Source of the DNA: DUOX01 sp050944015 | Lineage (GTDB): Bacteria > Bacillota > Clostridia > Oscillospirales > Oscillospiraceae | DNA: 40,958 bases | Direction of reading: 5' to 3' | NCBI GenBank assembly: GCA_050944015.1 | Contig: JBMNQG010000013.1 | Coordinates: 1 to 40,958 of the forward strand | In this document: one piece after another, positions 8,535-16,002 of the stretch | Layout of the letters: each line of letters starts with the position of its first letter | Numbering within the stretch: position 1 is the first letter of the stretch | Translations under genes and position numbers: made by a program | Notes under the pieces: model-generated | What the model saw: the letters and a program-made list of their open reading frames with translations, nothing else | Told to the model about the DNA's origin: nothing | The model's database searches: none

Positions 8535-9587
8535 ATGAAAGCAGCGGTATTGTACGGAAAACTGGATGTCAGAATAGAAGACCGCCCCATTCCCGTTCCC
8601 GGCCCCAATCAGCTGGTTGTTAAAATCGACTATGTGGGCATTTGCGGCACGGACGTAGAGTTCTATAAAAACGGACACCCCTTCCTGAAAGATCCCATAG
8701 TCCTGGGTCATGAGAACGTGGGCACTGTGTATGCCGTGGGCGAGGGCGTGACGGAATTCAAGGTGGGGGACAGGCTCCTCTGCGGCCCTCCCTCTGTCTG
8801 CGAGGAAATGTGCCCCTCCTGCAAGCGGGGCGAGACCAACATCTGCATCTACGGCTTCCCCAAAACCGCCGGCATTGGCGGACCCGACGGCGGCTATGCC
8901 GAGTATTTCCTGGTCAGGGATGTCAAGCACACAATGCTCATTAAAGTTCCCGAGGGCGTCGACCCCAAGGACGCCGTGCTGTTTGACGTCATATGCGTCG
9001 CCCTGCACGGCATCAGGAAGTCGAAGTTCAAGATGGGAGACAACGTTGTGGTTTCAGGCACCGGCCCCATCGGTCTGTCCGCAATTCAGTTCTTGAAGGC
9101 TGCCGGAGCAAACAAGATTATCGCTTTGGGCACAACCACCGCAAAATTCCCCCTGCTGAAACAGTACGGCGCTGATTACTGCATTAATCCCAACGAGTGC
9201 GAGGATCTGGGCGCCGAAATCCGCAAAATCCTCGACTCCCCTGTGGGCGCGGATGTGGTCTTCGAATGCGCCGGAAACATGAAGTCGCTGAGCAACTGCA
9301 TCTATCACTGCGTGCGTCCCGGCGGGCAGGTTATAGTGCTGGGAACCATTCAGGAGCCCATGAACATCGTGCCCGGGTCCTTCAGCATTTTTGAGCCCGA
9401 CCTGCAGTTCTCCTTCGTCTATACTCCCGACGAGGTAAAAATTTATCTGGAAATGCTTGCCGCAGGGAAAATCTCCTTCCCAGGAATGGTTACGGACATC
9501 ATTTCCCTTGACGACTGTGTTAAGCTTGGCCTAGATAGAAAGGACAGAAAAGGCCAAATCAAAATCCTGATCGACCCCAGCCTCTAA
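8535..9587 (+). CDS. Zinc-dependent medium-chain alcohol dehydrogenase (sorbitol/threonine dehydrogenase-like)
   Basis: A 350-aa cytoplasmic oxidoreductase that interconverts an alcohol and a ketone or aldehyde. Catalytic zinc ligands are visible as C37 (GICGTD), H59-E60 (GHEN) and probably D151 in place of the usual Glu. A structural zinc site is formed by C89, C93, C96 and C104. The Rossmann motif is GTGPIG (175-180). The segment after the second strand reads ALGTTTAKF instead of carrying the acidic residue usual in NAD-specific enzymes, so NADP(H) preference is inferred. AAGGAGG precedes the ATG. The gene sits between the flavoprotein and OYE-type reductase genes and probably acts on the same carbon skeleton. 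Confidence 0.9.
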   Translation: MKAAVLYGKLDVRIEDRPIPVPGPNQLVVKIDYVGICGTDVEFYKNGHPFLKDPIVLGHENVGTVYAVGEGVTEFKVGDRLLCGPPSVCEEMCPSCKRGETNICIYGFPKTAGIGGPDGGYAEYFLVRDVKHTMLIKVPEGVDPKDAVLFDVICVALHGIRKSKFKMGDNVVVSGTGPIGLSAIQFLKAAGANKIIALGTTTAKFPLLKQYGADYCINPNECEDLGAEIRKILDSPVGADVVFECAGNMKSLSNCIYHCVRPGGQVIVLGTIQEPMNIVPGSFSIFEPDLQFSFVYTPDEVKIYLEMLAAGKISFPGMVTDIISLDDCVKLGLDRKDRKGQIKILIDPSL

Positions 9588-9634
9588 AACCTGGATCTGG
9601 GCACCTTAATAAAAATATTAAGGAGGAAGGTACT

Positions 9635-11545
9635 TTGTCAAATCTTTACCCCCATGTTCTCTCGCCGATACGCGTGGCCGGGCATCTGCTGAAGAACCGC
9701 ATTATCAGCGCCCCTTCAACCATACATACGGCATCCAGCGGCGAGCCTTATCCCACGGAAAAAGGAATCCGCTTCTTTGAAGACAGGGCCAAGGCCGGCG
9801 TGGGGCTTGTAACCTGCGCCGGTGTTTCCATCGGCGGACATATGGACGACGGCGTCCACTGCAGCTGGAATATCTACAAGCCCAACCACACAAATATGCT
9901 CTGTGATTTGGCTGAGCGCATCCACCTGCACGGCGCCAAATGCACCATGGAGCTTATCGGCGTCTTCCCTGATGGCTATACCGTTTCCGACGGCTGTTCC
10001 ATAATGGGCAGCCCCCCTATAGGACGCGAAATACCCGTTGAGGAAATGGAGAAGTTCAGGCAGCAGTACATCGAGGCCGCGGTTGCCATTAAGAAGGCGG
10101 GTTTCGACGGCATCCTGCTTCACTTCGGCCACAGCATCCCCATTGCCCAATTCCTCTCCCCCCTTACCAACAAGCGCAAGGACGAATACGGCGGCTCCAC
10201 CGAGAACCGCTGCCGTTACCCCAAGTCCATCATAGATGGCATAAGACAGGCCGTGGGCAAGGACATGATAATCGAAGTGCGCCTGTCCGGCACGGAGTTT
10301 GAAAAGGGCGGCATAGACCTGGAAGAGGGCATCCGCATAGCCGAAATCCTGCAGGAAAACGTGGACATCATACAGGCCTCTGCGGGCATGCACAATCCCA
10401 AGTGGATGACCTGGACTCACCCATGCGGGTTCCTGCCCCCCACCCCCAATGCCTTTATCGCCAAGGCCTTCAAGGAATCCGGCAGAATTAAAAAGTTTGT
10501 CTCCACCATCGGCGGATTCGGCACCCTGGAGCAGGCGGAGGAGGTTATAGCCTCCGGAGGCGCGGACTTTGTGGTGGCCGCAAGGAGCTTTATTGCCGAC
10601 ATAGACTGGGTCAAGAAATGCCGCGAAGGCAGGACCGAGGATGTTCGCCCCTGCGTCAAGTGCATGCGCTGCCACGACTCTGACAACTACGAACAGCACC
10701 TCCAGTGCACCGTAAACCCCGTCGTGGGCATGGAGGGCCCCATTGAGAAGATTCCCTCTCCCAAGAAGGCCAAGAAGGTCGCGGTTATCGGCGGCGGTCC
10801 CGCCGGCATGCAGGCCGCGCTTACGGCCGCCAACAGGGGCCATGACGTCACCCTTTATGAGAAGACCGGCGAACTGGGCGGCAAGCTGAAATTTGCGGAT
10901 TACGTGTCCTTCAAATACCCCCTTGCCAACTATAAAAACTGGATGATTAGCCAGGTGGAAAAAGCCGGGGTCAAAATAATGCTGAACACCGAGGCAACGC
11001 CGGACATGCTGTCAGGCTATGACGCGGTTATTGCCGCAGTGGGCAGCACCCCAGTAATCCCCCGCATCCCCGGCGTTGAAAACGCCAAGGTCGCCATTGA
11101 CATTTACGGCCACGAAAACGAGCTGGCGGATGACGTAGTCATCATCGGCGGCGGCCAGGTGGGCATTGAAACCGGCCTGCACCTGTGCAAACTGGGCAAA
11201 AAGGTCACCATTTTGGAGATGCAGCCCGAACTTGCTCCCGACGCCTCAAAAACCCACAGGGACGAGCTGTTGAACGAGGTTGAAAGAGAACCAAACATGA
11301 CCGTAATCCTTGGCGGCTGCTGCATGAGCATCCAGCCCGACGGCGTCACCTTTGAAAAGGACGGCAAGCAGGTGACAATACCCGCCGGTTCCATAGTGCT
11401 GTCAGTAGGCATGAGAGCCCTCACCGACCTGGCGGACAGCTTTATGGGCATCACCGATGGATACGCCCAGGCCGGCGACTGCTTCAAGGCGCGGACTGTC
11501 GAGTGGGCCAACAAGGAAGGCTTTTACGCCGCAATAAACCTGTAA
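9635..11545 (+). CDS. OYE/2,4-dienoyl-CoA reductase-type Fe-S flavoenzyme (FadH/BaiCD-like)
   Basis: A 636-aa three-domain reductase. Residues 1 to about 335 form an Old Yellow Enzyme TIM barrel (FMN site, with SPLTNKRKDEYGGS at 175-188). C340, C343, C346 and C358 give a C-x2-C-x2-C-x11-C 4Fe-4S site. A FAD/NAD(P)-binding domain follows, with GGGPAG (386-391) and a second nucleotide-binding motif VVIIGGGQVGIETG. Members reduce activated C=C bonds. The barrel position that is normally the catalytic Tyr (HGxHGYL) reads HFGHSIP here, with Ile168 at the Tyr place, so the proton donor or the reaction differs. The start is a TTG with AAGGAGGAAGG just upstream. It is the last gene before a strong terminator. 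Confidence 0.88.
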   Translation: MSNLYPHVLSPIRVAGHLLKNRIISAPSTIHTASSGEPYPTEKGIRFFEDRAKAGVGLVTCAGVSIGGHMDDGVHCSWNIYKPNHTNMLCDLAERIHLHGAKCTMELIGVFPDGYTVSDGCSIMGSPPIGREIPVEEMEKFRQQYIEAAVAIKKAGFDGILLHFGHSIPIAQFLSPLTNKRKDEYGGSTENRCRYPKSIIDGIRQAVGKDMIIEVRLSGTEFEKGGIDLEEGIRIAEILQENVDIIQASAGMHNPKWMTWTHPCGFLPPTPNAFIAKAFKESGRIKKFVSTIGGFGTLEQAEEVIASGGADFVVAARSFIADIDWVKKCREGRTEDVRPCVKCMRCHDSDNYEQHLQCTVNPVVGMEGPIEKIPSPKKAKKVAVIGGGPAGMQAALTAANRGHDVTLYEKTGELGGKLKFADYVSFKYPLANYKNWMISQVEKAGVKIMLNTEATPDMLSGYDAVIAAVGSTPVIPRIPGVENAKVAIDIYGHENELADDVVIIGGGQVGIETGLHLCKLGKKVTILEMQPELAPDASKTHRDELLNEVEREPNMTVILGGCCMSIQPDGVTFEKDGKQVTIPAGSIVLSVGMRALTDLADSFMGITDGYAQAGDCFKARTVEWANKEGFYAAINL

Positions 11546-11554
11546 CGCTGACAC

Positions 11555-11591
11555 AAAATAAAAAAGCCCCGAGAAGGGGCTTTTTTATTTT
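11555..11591. terminator. Bidirectional Rho-independent terminator
   Basis: A perfect 16-bp inverted repeat (11555-11570 and 11576-11591) has a 5-nt loop, a GCCCC/GGGGC core and an A-tract on one side with a T-tract on the other. It ends both the rightward reductase operon and the leftward rhodanese gene. Confidence 0.93.
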
Positions 11592-11613
11592 GCAAATCTC
11601 GGAGAAAGCCTGT

Positions 11614-12015
11614 TTATTTCACGATTTCATATGGCCAGGTGATTATTCCACCGAACTCGTAAATGCTGGTATATCCCAGCTCTGCAAGCTTTTGAGCAGC
11701 CTGTTTGCTCCTGTTTCCGCTGCGGCAGTATACGAGAATAGTCTGTTCCTTGTCGGGGAGGTCCTCAATCTCCTGAGTGCCGATGCTCTCGTTGGGCAGC
11801 AAAAGGGCGCCCGGTATGTGTCCCTCGTCGTATTCCGCCTGGGTGCGCACATCCAGAATAATGACGTCCTGCCCTGAGTCCATCATTTTCTTTGCCTCCT
11901 CCTTAGTGATAATCGTAAAGGAGGCCTTCTTTTCGTCCTCTTGAGCCGGGGAATTTCTTCCGCATCCGGCAAGAAACACAAGCCCGAAGAGCACTACCAA
12001 AAAAAGCCTGCTCAT
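11614..12015 (-). CDS. Rhodanese-domain lipoprotein
   Basis: A 133-aa exported protein. The N-terminal lipoprotein signal ends at the lipobox LAGC (Cys about residue 18). A single rhodanese domain follows, with VIILDVRTQAEYDEGHIPGA and the active-site loop CRSGNR, whose Cys accepts sulfur as a persulfide. It is likely a membrane-anchored sulfurtransferase on the outer face. It is divergent from a Crp/Fnr regulator and close to thioredoxin, so a thiol or sulfur-stress role is plausible but unproven. Confidence 0.88.
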   Translation of the reverse strand: MSRLFLVVLFGLVFLAGCGRNSPAQEDEKKASFTIITKEEAKKMMDSGQDVIILDVRTQAEYDEGHIPGALLLPNESIGTQEIEDLPDKEQTILVYCRSGNRSKQAAQKLAELGYTSIYEFGGIITWPYEIVK

Positions 12016-12161
12016 CTGTTTAACTCCATTTCTTTGTGCCTGGTAATTTATAGCGCCAAACCCTAATAATAATATTATGCAGCAACTTGTATTTGTAAAA
12101 AAATTGGTGTAAACTGACTATAACCTAAATTATTCATTCTAATCCAAAGTGAGGGCGGGCA

Positions 12162-12839
12162 ATGAATAAAAGCGAGATGGTTGAAGTTCTTTCCCGATAT
12201 TTTGAGTCCTGGCCCCACCTTTCCCCCGAAGAGCAGGAAGGCCTGCTTCAAAATACCAGGTTTATGACTTTTGAAAAAGGCGCCGCCATCCACAACGGAG
12301 ACAACGACTGTCTCGGCGTGCTCTTTGTAAAGAGCGGAATGCTCCGGGTATACATGCTTTCCGAAGAAGGCAGGGACATTACCCTTTTCCGCGTAAATAC
12401 CGGCGGAATCTGTATTCTATCCGCCTCCTGCGTTCTGTCCTCCATCACCTTTGACGTTCACATCGACGCAGAGGAGTATACGGAGGCCCTCCTGATAAGC
12501 GCTCCATATTTTTCGGTTCTTTCCGAGAACAACGTTTATGTTCAGAACTTCGCCTACAAGCTCACCGCCGACAGTTTTTCAGACGTGATGTGGACCATGC
12601 AGCAAATCCTTTTTATGAGTCTGGATAAGCGATTGGCCATATTGCTGTGGGATGAGCTAAGCAAAACCGGAGGCAATACCCTTTATTTAACTCACGAGCA
12701 GATTGCCAGATACATAGGAAGTGCCCGGGAAGTGGTCAGCAGGATGCTGAAATATTTCAGCCAGGAGGGCATTGTGGAACTGGGGCGGGGCAGCATTAAG
12801 ATACTTGACAAAGAAAAACTGAGGCTTTTGACCGAATAG
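12162..12839 (+). CDS. Crp/Fnr-family transcriptional regulator
   Basis: A 225-aa regulator. The N-terminal cNMP-binding-type beta barrel (about residues 20-135) includes the stretch GGICILSASCVLSSITFDV. The C-terminal winged helix-turn-helix (about 150-220) has LTHEQIARYIGSAREVVSRM as the recognition region. There is no FNR-type N-terminal Cys cluster, so an oxygen-labile 4Fe-4S sensor of that kind is not indicated; the effector is unknown. The gene is divergent from the rhodanese lipoprotein and convergent, with 16 nt between stops, with thioredoxin. The dyad TACTGTGA-N5-TCACAGTA in the thioredoxin promoter is a plausible target. Confidence 0.9.
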   Translation: MNKSEMVEVLSRYFESWPHLSPEEQEGLLQNTRFMTFEKGAAIHNGDNDCLGVLFVKSGMLRVYMLSEEGRDITLFRVNTGGICILSASCVLSSITFDVHIDAEEYTEALLISAPYFSVLSENNVYVQNFAYKLTADSFSDVMWTMQQILFMSLDKRLAILLWDELSKTGGNTLYLTHEQIARYIGSAREVVSRMLKYFSQEGIVELGRGSIKILDKEKLRLLTE

Positions 12840-12855
12840 ACTTCTTGCCGCTATA

Positions 12856-13170
12856 TTAGGCAAAATCCAGCATTCTCAGGATTTCCGGCTTCGGTCTGAC
12901 TCCAACGGCAGTGTTTACTATCTCCCCGTTGTTTATCGCCACCAGTGTTGGGATGCTCATCACGCCGAAGGCACGAGCCAGCTCCGGCTGTTCGTCCACA
13001 TTAACCTTGCCGACCTTCACGTCGGTCAGTTCCTCGGCAATCTCATCAATAACGGGTGCCAGCATGCGGCAGGGGCCGCACCAGCTGGCCCAGAAATCCA
13101 GAAGAACGGGCTTGTCAGAATTTATTACTTCCCTTTCAAAGTTATCTTTTGTGATTGTTGCTATCGACAT
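12856..13170 (-). CDS. trxA: Thioredoxin
   Basis: A 104-aa cytoplasmic disulfide reductase with the canonical active site WCGPC (about residues 30-34) and the cis-proline segment SIPTL. Length is standard. A GGGAG ribosome-binding site lies 7 nt before the ATG. No thioredoxin reductase gene is next to it. The promoter region (-10 TATAAT on the minus strand at 13202-13207) has a poor -35 that is overlapped by a perfect dyad, which suggests control by a Crp/Fnr-type activator. Confidence 0.95.
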   Translation of the reverse strand: MSIATITKDNFEREVINSDKPVLLDFWASWCGPCRMLAPVIDEIAEELTDVKVGKVNVDEQPELARAFGVMSIPTLVAINNGEIVNTAVGVRPKPEILRMLDFA

Positions 13171-13201
13171 CTAATCACTCCCTTTGCTTGTTTGTAAGTC
13201 T

Positions 13202-13245
13202 ATTATACCTGCAAACCCCGCAATTACTGTGAGTAGGTCACAGTA
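13202..13245 (-). promoter_or_regulatory. Thioredoxin promoter with an overlapping Crp/Fnr-like dyad
   Basis: A perfect 8-bp inverted repeat TACTGTGA / TCACAGTA (13225-13232 and 13238-13245) has a 5-bp spacer and contains TGTGA/TCACA half-sites. A perfect -10 TATAAT for the minus strand lies at 13202-13207; the -35 position 17 bp away (ACAGTA) is poor. The dyad centre falls about 40 bp upstream of the expected start site, the spacing of class II Crp/Fnr activation. It may also serve the plus-strand -10-like TATAAA at 13269-13274. Confidence 0.55.
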
Positions 13246-13299
13246 TTTTTTCAAAACAAATGCGACCATATAAAAAACTACACATAGGAGGGAATGCAC

Positions 13300-13440
13300 A
13301 TGAGTCAGAAGAACGGTGGGCAGCGCAAGGCCCTCAAACCCGGCGACGCCCCCAGAGCCGTTTTCCTCCTGGAAGACGACAAGCCTGTGGCGGCCTACGA
13401 ATATTGCAACCTCCACGGTCTCTGGAAGGCAGAAGTATAA
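13300..13440 (+). CDS. Small 46-aa conserved-looking protein of unknown function
   Basis: A 46-residue reading frame from the ATG at 13300 (AGGAGGG 7 nt upstream; the in-frame ATG at 13294 is too close to that site) to TAA at 13440. The sequence is basic at the start (MSQKNGGQRKALKPGD) and ends AYEYCNLHGLWKAEV, with one Cys and one His. There is no signal peptide or membrane segment. A strong ribosome-binding site, a -10-like TATAAA at 13269 and a T-tailed hairpin right after the stop all support a real, independently transcribed gene. I do not recognise a function. Sharing an intergenic region with thioredoxin suggests a redox or stress link by context only. Confidence 0.72.
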   Translation: MSQKNGGQRKALKPGDAPRAVFLLEDDKPVAAYEYCNLHGLWKAEV

Positions 13441-13445
13441 ATCAC

Positions 13446-13488
13446 GGAAAAATCCCCGCTTGCTTCAGGCAGGCGGGGATATTTTTCC
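13446..13488. terminator. Rho-independent terminator after the 46-aa gene
   Basis: An 11-bp stem (TCCCCGCTTGC at 13453-13463 with GCAGGCGGGGA at 13469-13479, one G-U pair) has a 5-nt loop, a T-tract at 13482-13486 and a matching upstream A-tract. Confidence 0.88.
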
Positions 13489-13588
13489 CTAATTCGTTTT
13501 TTAAACCATAAGAATGCATTATTTTCCTCCCAATGGGAAAAATAAAGAAAAACCGGTCTTTTATAATCAATTGGAAAGAGGAGGAAAT

Positions 13589-14707
13589 ATGAAAAGCAAA
13601 GTAATTCTGCTCATGTTGACCCTTATGCTGATTCTTTCTGCCTGTAAAACTGCCACAGTACCGGCGGGAAGTCCAAGCCCTACTCCAACCGCAGCAGAGC
13701 CGCAGCCGCCGGAGCCGACCCTGCAGCCCACCTCACCAAGCCCGGAAGGGCCCGTGATAGGGGAAAGCGTTTCCGATTACTTCCCCATGAAGGAAAACGT
13801 GCACATGAAATACGCAGGGGCGGGCAACGAATTTGCCGAATACGAGACTTATGTGGACTACCTGTCGGGAAACACCATACAAATCCGCACCATTAATCCA
13901 GGTACGGTCTCCATTTCGGTCTATACCATTAAAAACGGGGCATTGAAAAAGGTGCATTCCGAAGGCGAGATTTATTACAGGCAGGACTTTACGGGTATCC
14001 CCTTCGAACTGGAGGACATCCTGATACAGGAGCCCATTGCAGTGGGCAATTCATGGCCAGTAGACGATGGGGCTACCAGGAGCATTACGGCAGTGGACGC
14101 CGACGTTCAGGTGCCTTATGGGGCGTTTAAGGCCCTGGAAGTGACCACCGAAGGAAACGACTATATCATAAAGCACTACTACGCCCCAGGCGTAGGACTC
14201 ATAAAAACCGAGTTTTCCAGCAAGGATAGCCCCGAGTCCGTCATAAGCAGCGAGCTGGATTTCATAGAGGAAGGCCAGCCCTACAGGCAAAACGTAAGGT
14301 TCTATTTCCCGGACGCCCAGGCCGAGGGCCTTGTATATCAGGAGCGGGAAATAGCCCTGTTTACGGGGGATGATATTTCCGCCAAACTGGAAGAGCAGAT
14401 GAAGCTGGCGCCGGCGGGGCTTCAGCCGGTAATATCGGAAAATACAAAGGTGAGGAAAGTCTCCGTTGATAAAGCCACCAAAGTGGCCACCATAGACCTG
14501 TCCTCCGATTTCGTCTCCGATATGAACGCCGGCTCCACCCTGGAAGACCTGCTGCTAAAGAGCGTTGCCAGCACCGTCGGCAGCTATTTCCAAACAAACA
14601 TGGTGACCATAACAATAGAAGGACAGCCCTACGAATCGGGCCATTTTGCCTTTAAAAAGGGCGAGTATCTGACGGTGGACCCGGAAAACATCCCCGAATA
14701 CCAATAG
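13589..14707 (+). CDS. GerMN-domain lipoprotein
   Basis: A 372-aa exported lipoprotein. The ATG at 13589 is chosen because AAAGAGGAGGAAAT precedes it. The signal peptide ends at the lipobox LSAC, followed by a low-complexity Pro/Ser/Thr linker. The middle region (about residues 60-225) has no family I can name. The C-terminus, from about FYFPDAQAEGLVYQEREIAL, is a GerMN domain as in spore-germination GerM and the lipoprotein LpqB. Such domains act on the outer face of the membrane or in the spore envelope. It is a single gene with its own terminator; nothing ties it to the neighbouring catabolic genes. Confidence 0.85.
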   Translation: MKSKVILLMLTLMLILSACKTATVPAGSPSPTPTAAEPQPPEPTLQPTSPSPEGPVIGESVSDYFPMKENVHMKYAGAGNEFAEYETYVDYLSGNTIQIRTINPGTVSISVYTIKNGALKKVHSEGEIYYRQDFTGIPFELEDILIQEPIAVGNSWPVDDGATRSITAVDADVQVPYGAFKALEVTTEGNDYIIKHYYAPGVGLIKTEFSSKDSPESVISSELDFIEEGQPYRQNVRFYFPDAQAEGLVYQEREIALFTGDDISAKLEEQMKLAPAGLQPVISENTKVRKVSVDKATKVATIDLSSDFVSDMNAGSTLEDLLLKSVASTVGSYFQTNMVTITIEGQPYESGHFAFKKGEYLTVDPENIPEYQ

Positions 14708-14726
14708 AGGAGCAAAATATGGAATG

Positions 14727-14760
14727 AAAGGATAGCAGAAAATCTCTGCTATCCTTTTTT
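14727..14760 (+). terminator. Rho-independent terminator
   Basis: A 12-bp perfect stem (AAAGGATAGCAG at 14727-14738 and CTGCTATCCTTT at 14746-14757) has a 7-nt loop and a T-run to 14760, just after the GerMN gene. Confidence 0.9.
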
Positions 14761-14777
14761 AATATGAAAACCATTCC

Positions 14778-14813
14778 TCAAATTCATAGAACTACATAAA
14801 ATTATGAATTTGA
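14778..14813 (-). terminator. Inverted repeat downstream of the LysR gene
   Basis: An 11-bp perfect inverted repeat TCAAATTCATA / TATGAATTTGA (14778-14788 and 14803-14813) has a 14-nt loop. It follows the leftward LysR gene but is AT-rich and has no clear T-tract, so it is a weak terminator candidate or a protein-binding dyad. Confidence 0.35.
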
Positions 14814-14860
14814 CGAAAGGGGGCTGGCCAATTTATAATAATTGACAAATAATTATCCAC

Positions 14861-15763
14861 TTAAGAAAGATTTTTGTAATAATTACATATGCGCTCATGG
14901 AATTCCATGGCCGCCCGGGATTTAAAGTGGGAGCTTTTCATTGCGCTTCCAATCACCTTTTCCATTTTTTTGCCGCCTTGAAGAAGGGGAATAGATAAAA
15001 TACCTTCCAGCTTTGGTATCACCTGGCTTACGCCCATGGTTATGGAATAGGGCGTTATCATAACCGCCCTGCCTGAGGCCACGAAACTCATGGGCATGTC
15101 CGTATCATGGCCTTCATAAAGGATTTTGGGCTTGAAGCCTGCGGACAGGCAGAGCATATAGGTTGCGTTTTCCATGCCGTAGCCCATATTGCTGACCACA
15201 AAGCGCTCCTGGGCCAGCTCTCCCAGTTCAATGGCCTCGCACCCCGCCAGCTGGTGGCATTGGCCCAGCAAAACCGTGAGATGGTCCCTGAAGAGGGGCG
15301 TCCACTTTATATCAGAACCCACTATCATATCCGTGTTTATGGCAAAATCCACCGAGCCTTCCTGCAGGCTCTCCACCATCTGCTCCGGGGACTGGAGATG
15401 GCAGTACAGGGAAACGTGGGGATAATCCATTAAAAATTCCCGCGTCAGGTGGGCAATAAACACATCCTGGCAGGTTGCCACATGGATTTCACCCTTTTCA
15501 AGGCCGGCCATTTCCCTTGTGGCCCGGATTCCGTCCTCAAGGGCCATGAGGGCGGTGTTTGTATACTCAAGAAATGCCTGGCCGAACCGGTTTAAGTGTA
15601 TGCTGTTCCCCTCTCTCTCAAAGAGCTTAAGCCCAAGCTCCTGTTCCAGTTTGGATATGGACTTGCTCAGGGCCGACTGGGTTACGTGCAACTCCTTGGA
15701 CGCCTGGGTAAAGCTCATAAGCCTTGCGACGGCCTTAAAATACTGAAGCTGGGATATTTCCAT
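14861..15763 (-). CDS. LysR-family transcriptional regulator, divergent from the peptide-type transporter operon
   Basis: A 300-aa LysR-type protein with an N-terminal helix-turn-helix (SFTQASKELHVTQSALSKSI, about residues 17-36) and a C-terminal effector domain. It diverges across a roughly 240-bp intergenic region from the nine-gene transporter/flavodoxin operon at 16003-24661 and is its probable regulator. The signal is likely the transported solute or a product. The start is supported by AAAGGAATGGGG upstream. Confidence 0.9.
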   Translation of the reverse strand: MEISQLQYFKAVARLMSFTQASKELHVTQSALSKSISKLEQELGLKLFEREGNSIHLNRFGQAFLEYTNTALMALEDGIRATREMAGLEKGEIHVATCQDVFIAHLTREFLMDYPHVSLYCHLQSPEQMVESLQEGSVDFAINTDMIVGSDIKWTPLFRDHLTVLLGQCHQLAGCEAIELGELAQERFVVSNMGYGMENATYMLCLSAGFKPKILYEGHDTDMPMSFVASGRAVMITPYSITMGVSQVIPKLEGILSIPLLQGGKKMEKVIGSAMKSSHFKSRAAMEFHERICNYYKNLS

Positions 15764-16002
15764 CTGTCCCCATTCCTTTCTTACAAAAAATTACATAAAC
15801 CCGGCTATATAATTAACATGCTCGTTTGAACTCTAAAGACCGCAAAAAAATCTCTTGCATGACCGTTTTGCAATATTATAGCACAGCCCTTTGCTCCTTC
15901 CAACAACGCCTTTAATCGGGGTATTTTCTTTGAAACAGTAATTTAGAGGGCGGCTTCGGCCCCCCTGTAAAAATAACATTTTTAAGGAGGAGAAGGAGGA
16001 AA
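15764..16002 (+). promoter_or_regulatory. Divergent promoter region of the transporter/flavodoxin operon
   Basis: A -35-like TTGCAT (15855-15860) and a -10-like TATAGC (15877-15882) are separated by 16 bp on the plus strand. A CCGGCTAT element (15801-15808) resembles the dyad half-site at the liv promoter. The leader ends in AAGGAGGAGAAGGAGG, a very strong ribosome-binding site for the binding-protein gene. No other gene is seen in this interval. Confidence 0.45.

Noticed and set aside
9716..10843. 375-codon minus-strand frame opposite the OYE-type gene
   Set aside because: Antisense shadow caused by GC-biased codon use of the true gene; no recognisable domain.
9635..11545. Possible bilirubin reductase (BilR) or bile-acid BaiCD/BaiH
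   Set aside because: The domain layout is shared, but the active-site segment HFGHSIP matches neither the usual Tyr motif nor the HGDR motif I recall for BilR, and no other bai gene (CoA ligase, 7-alpha dehydratase) is present.
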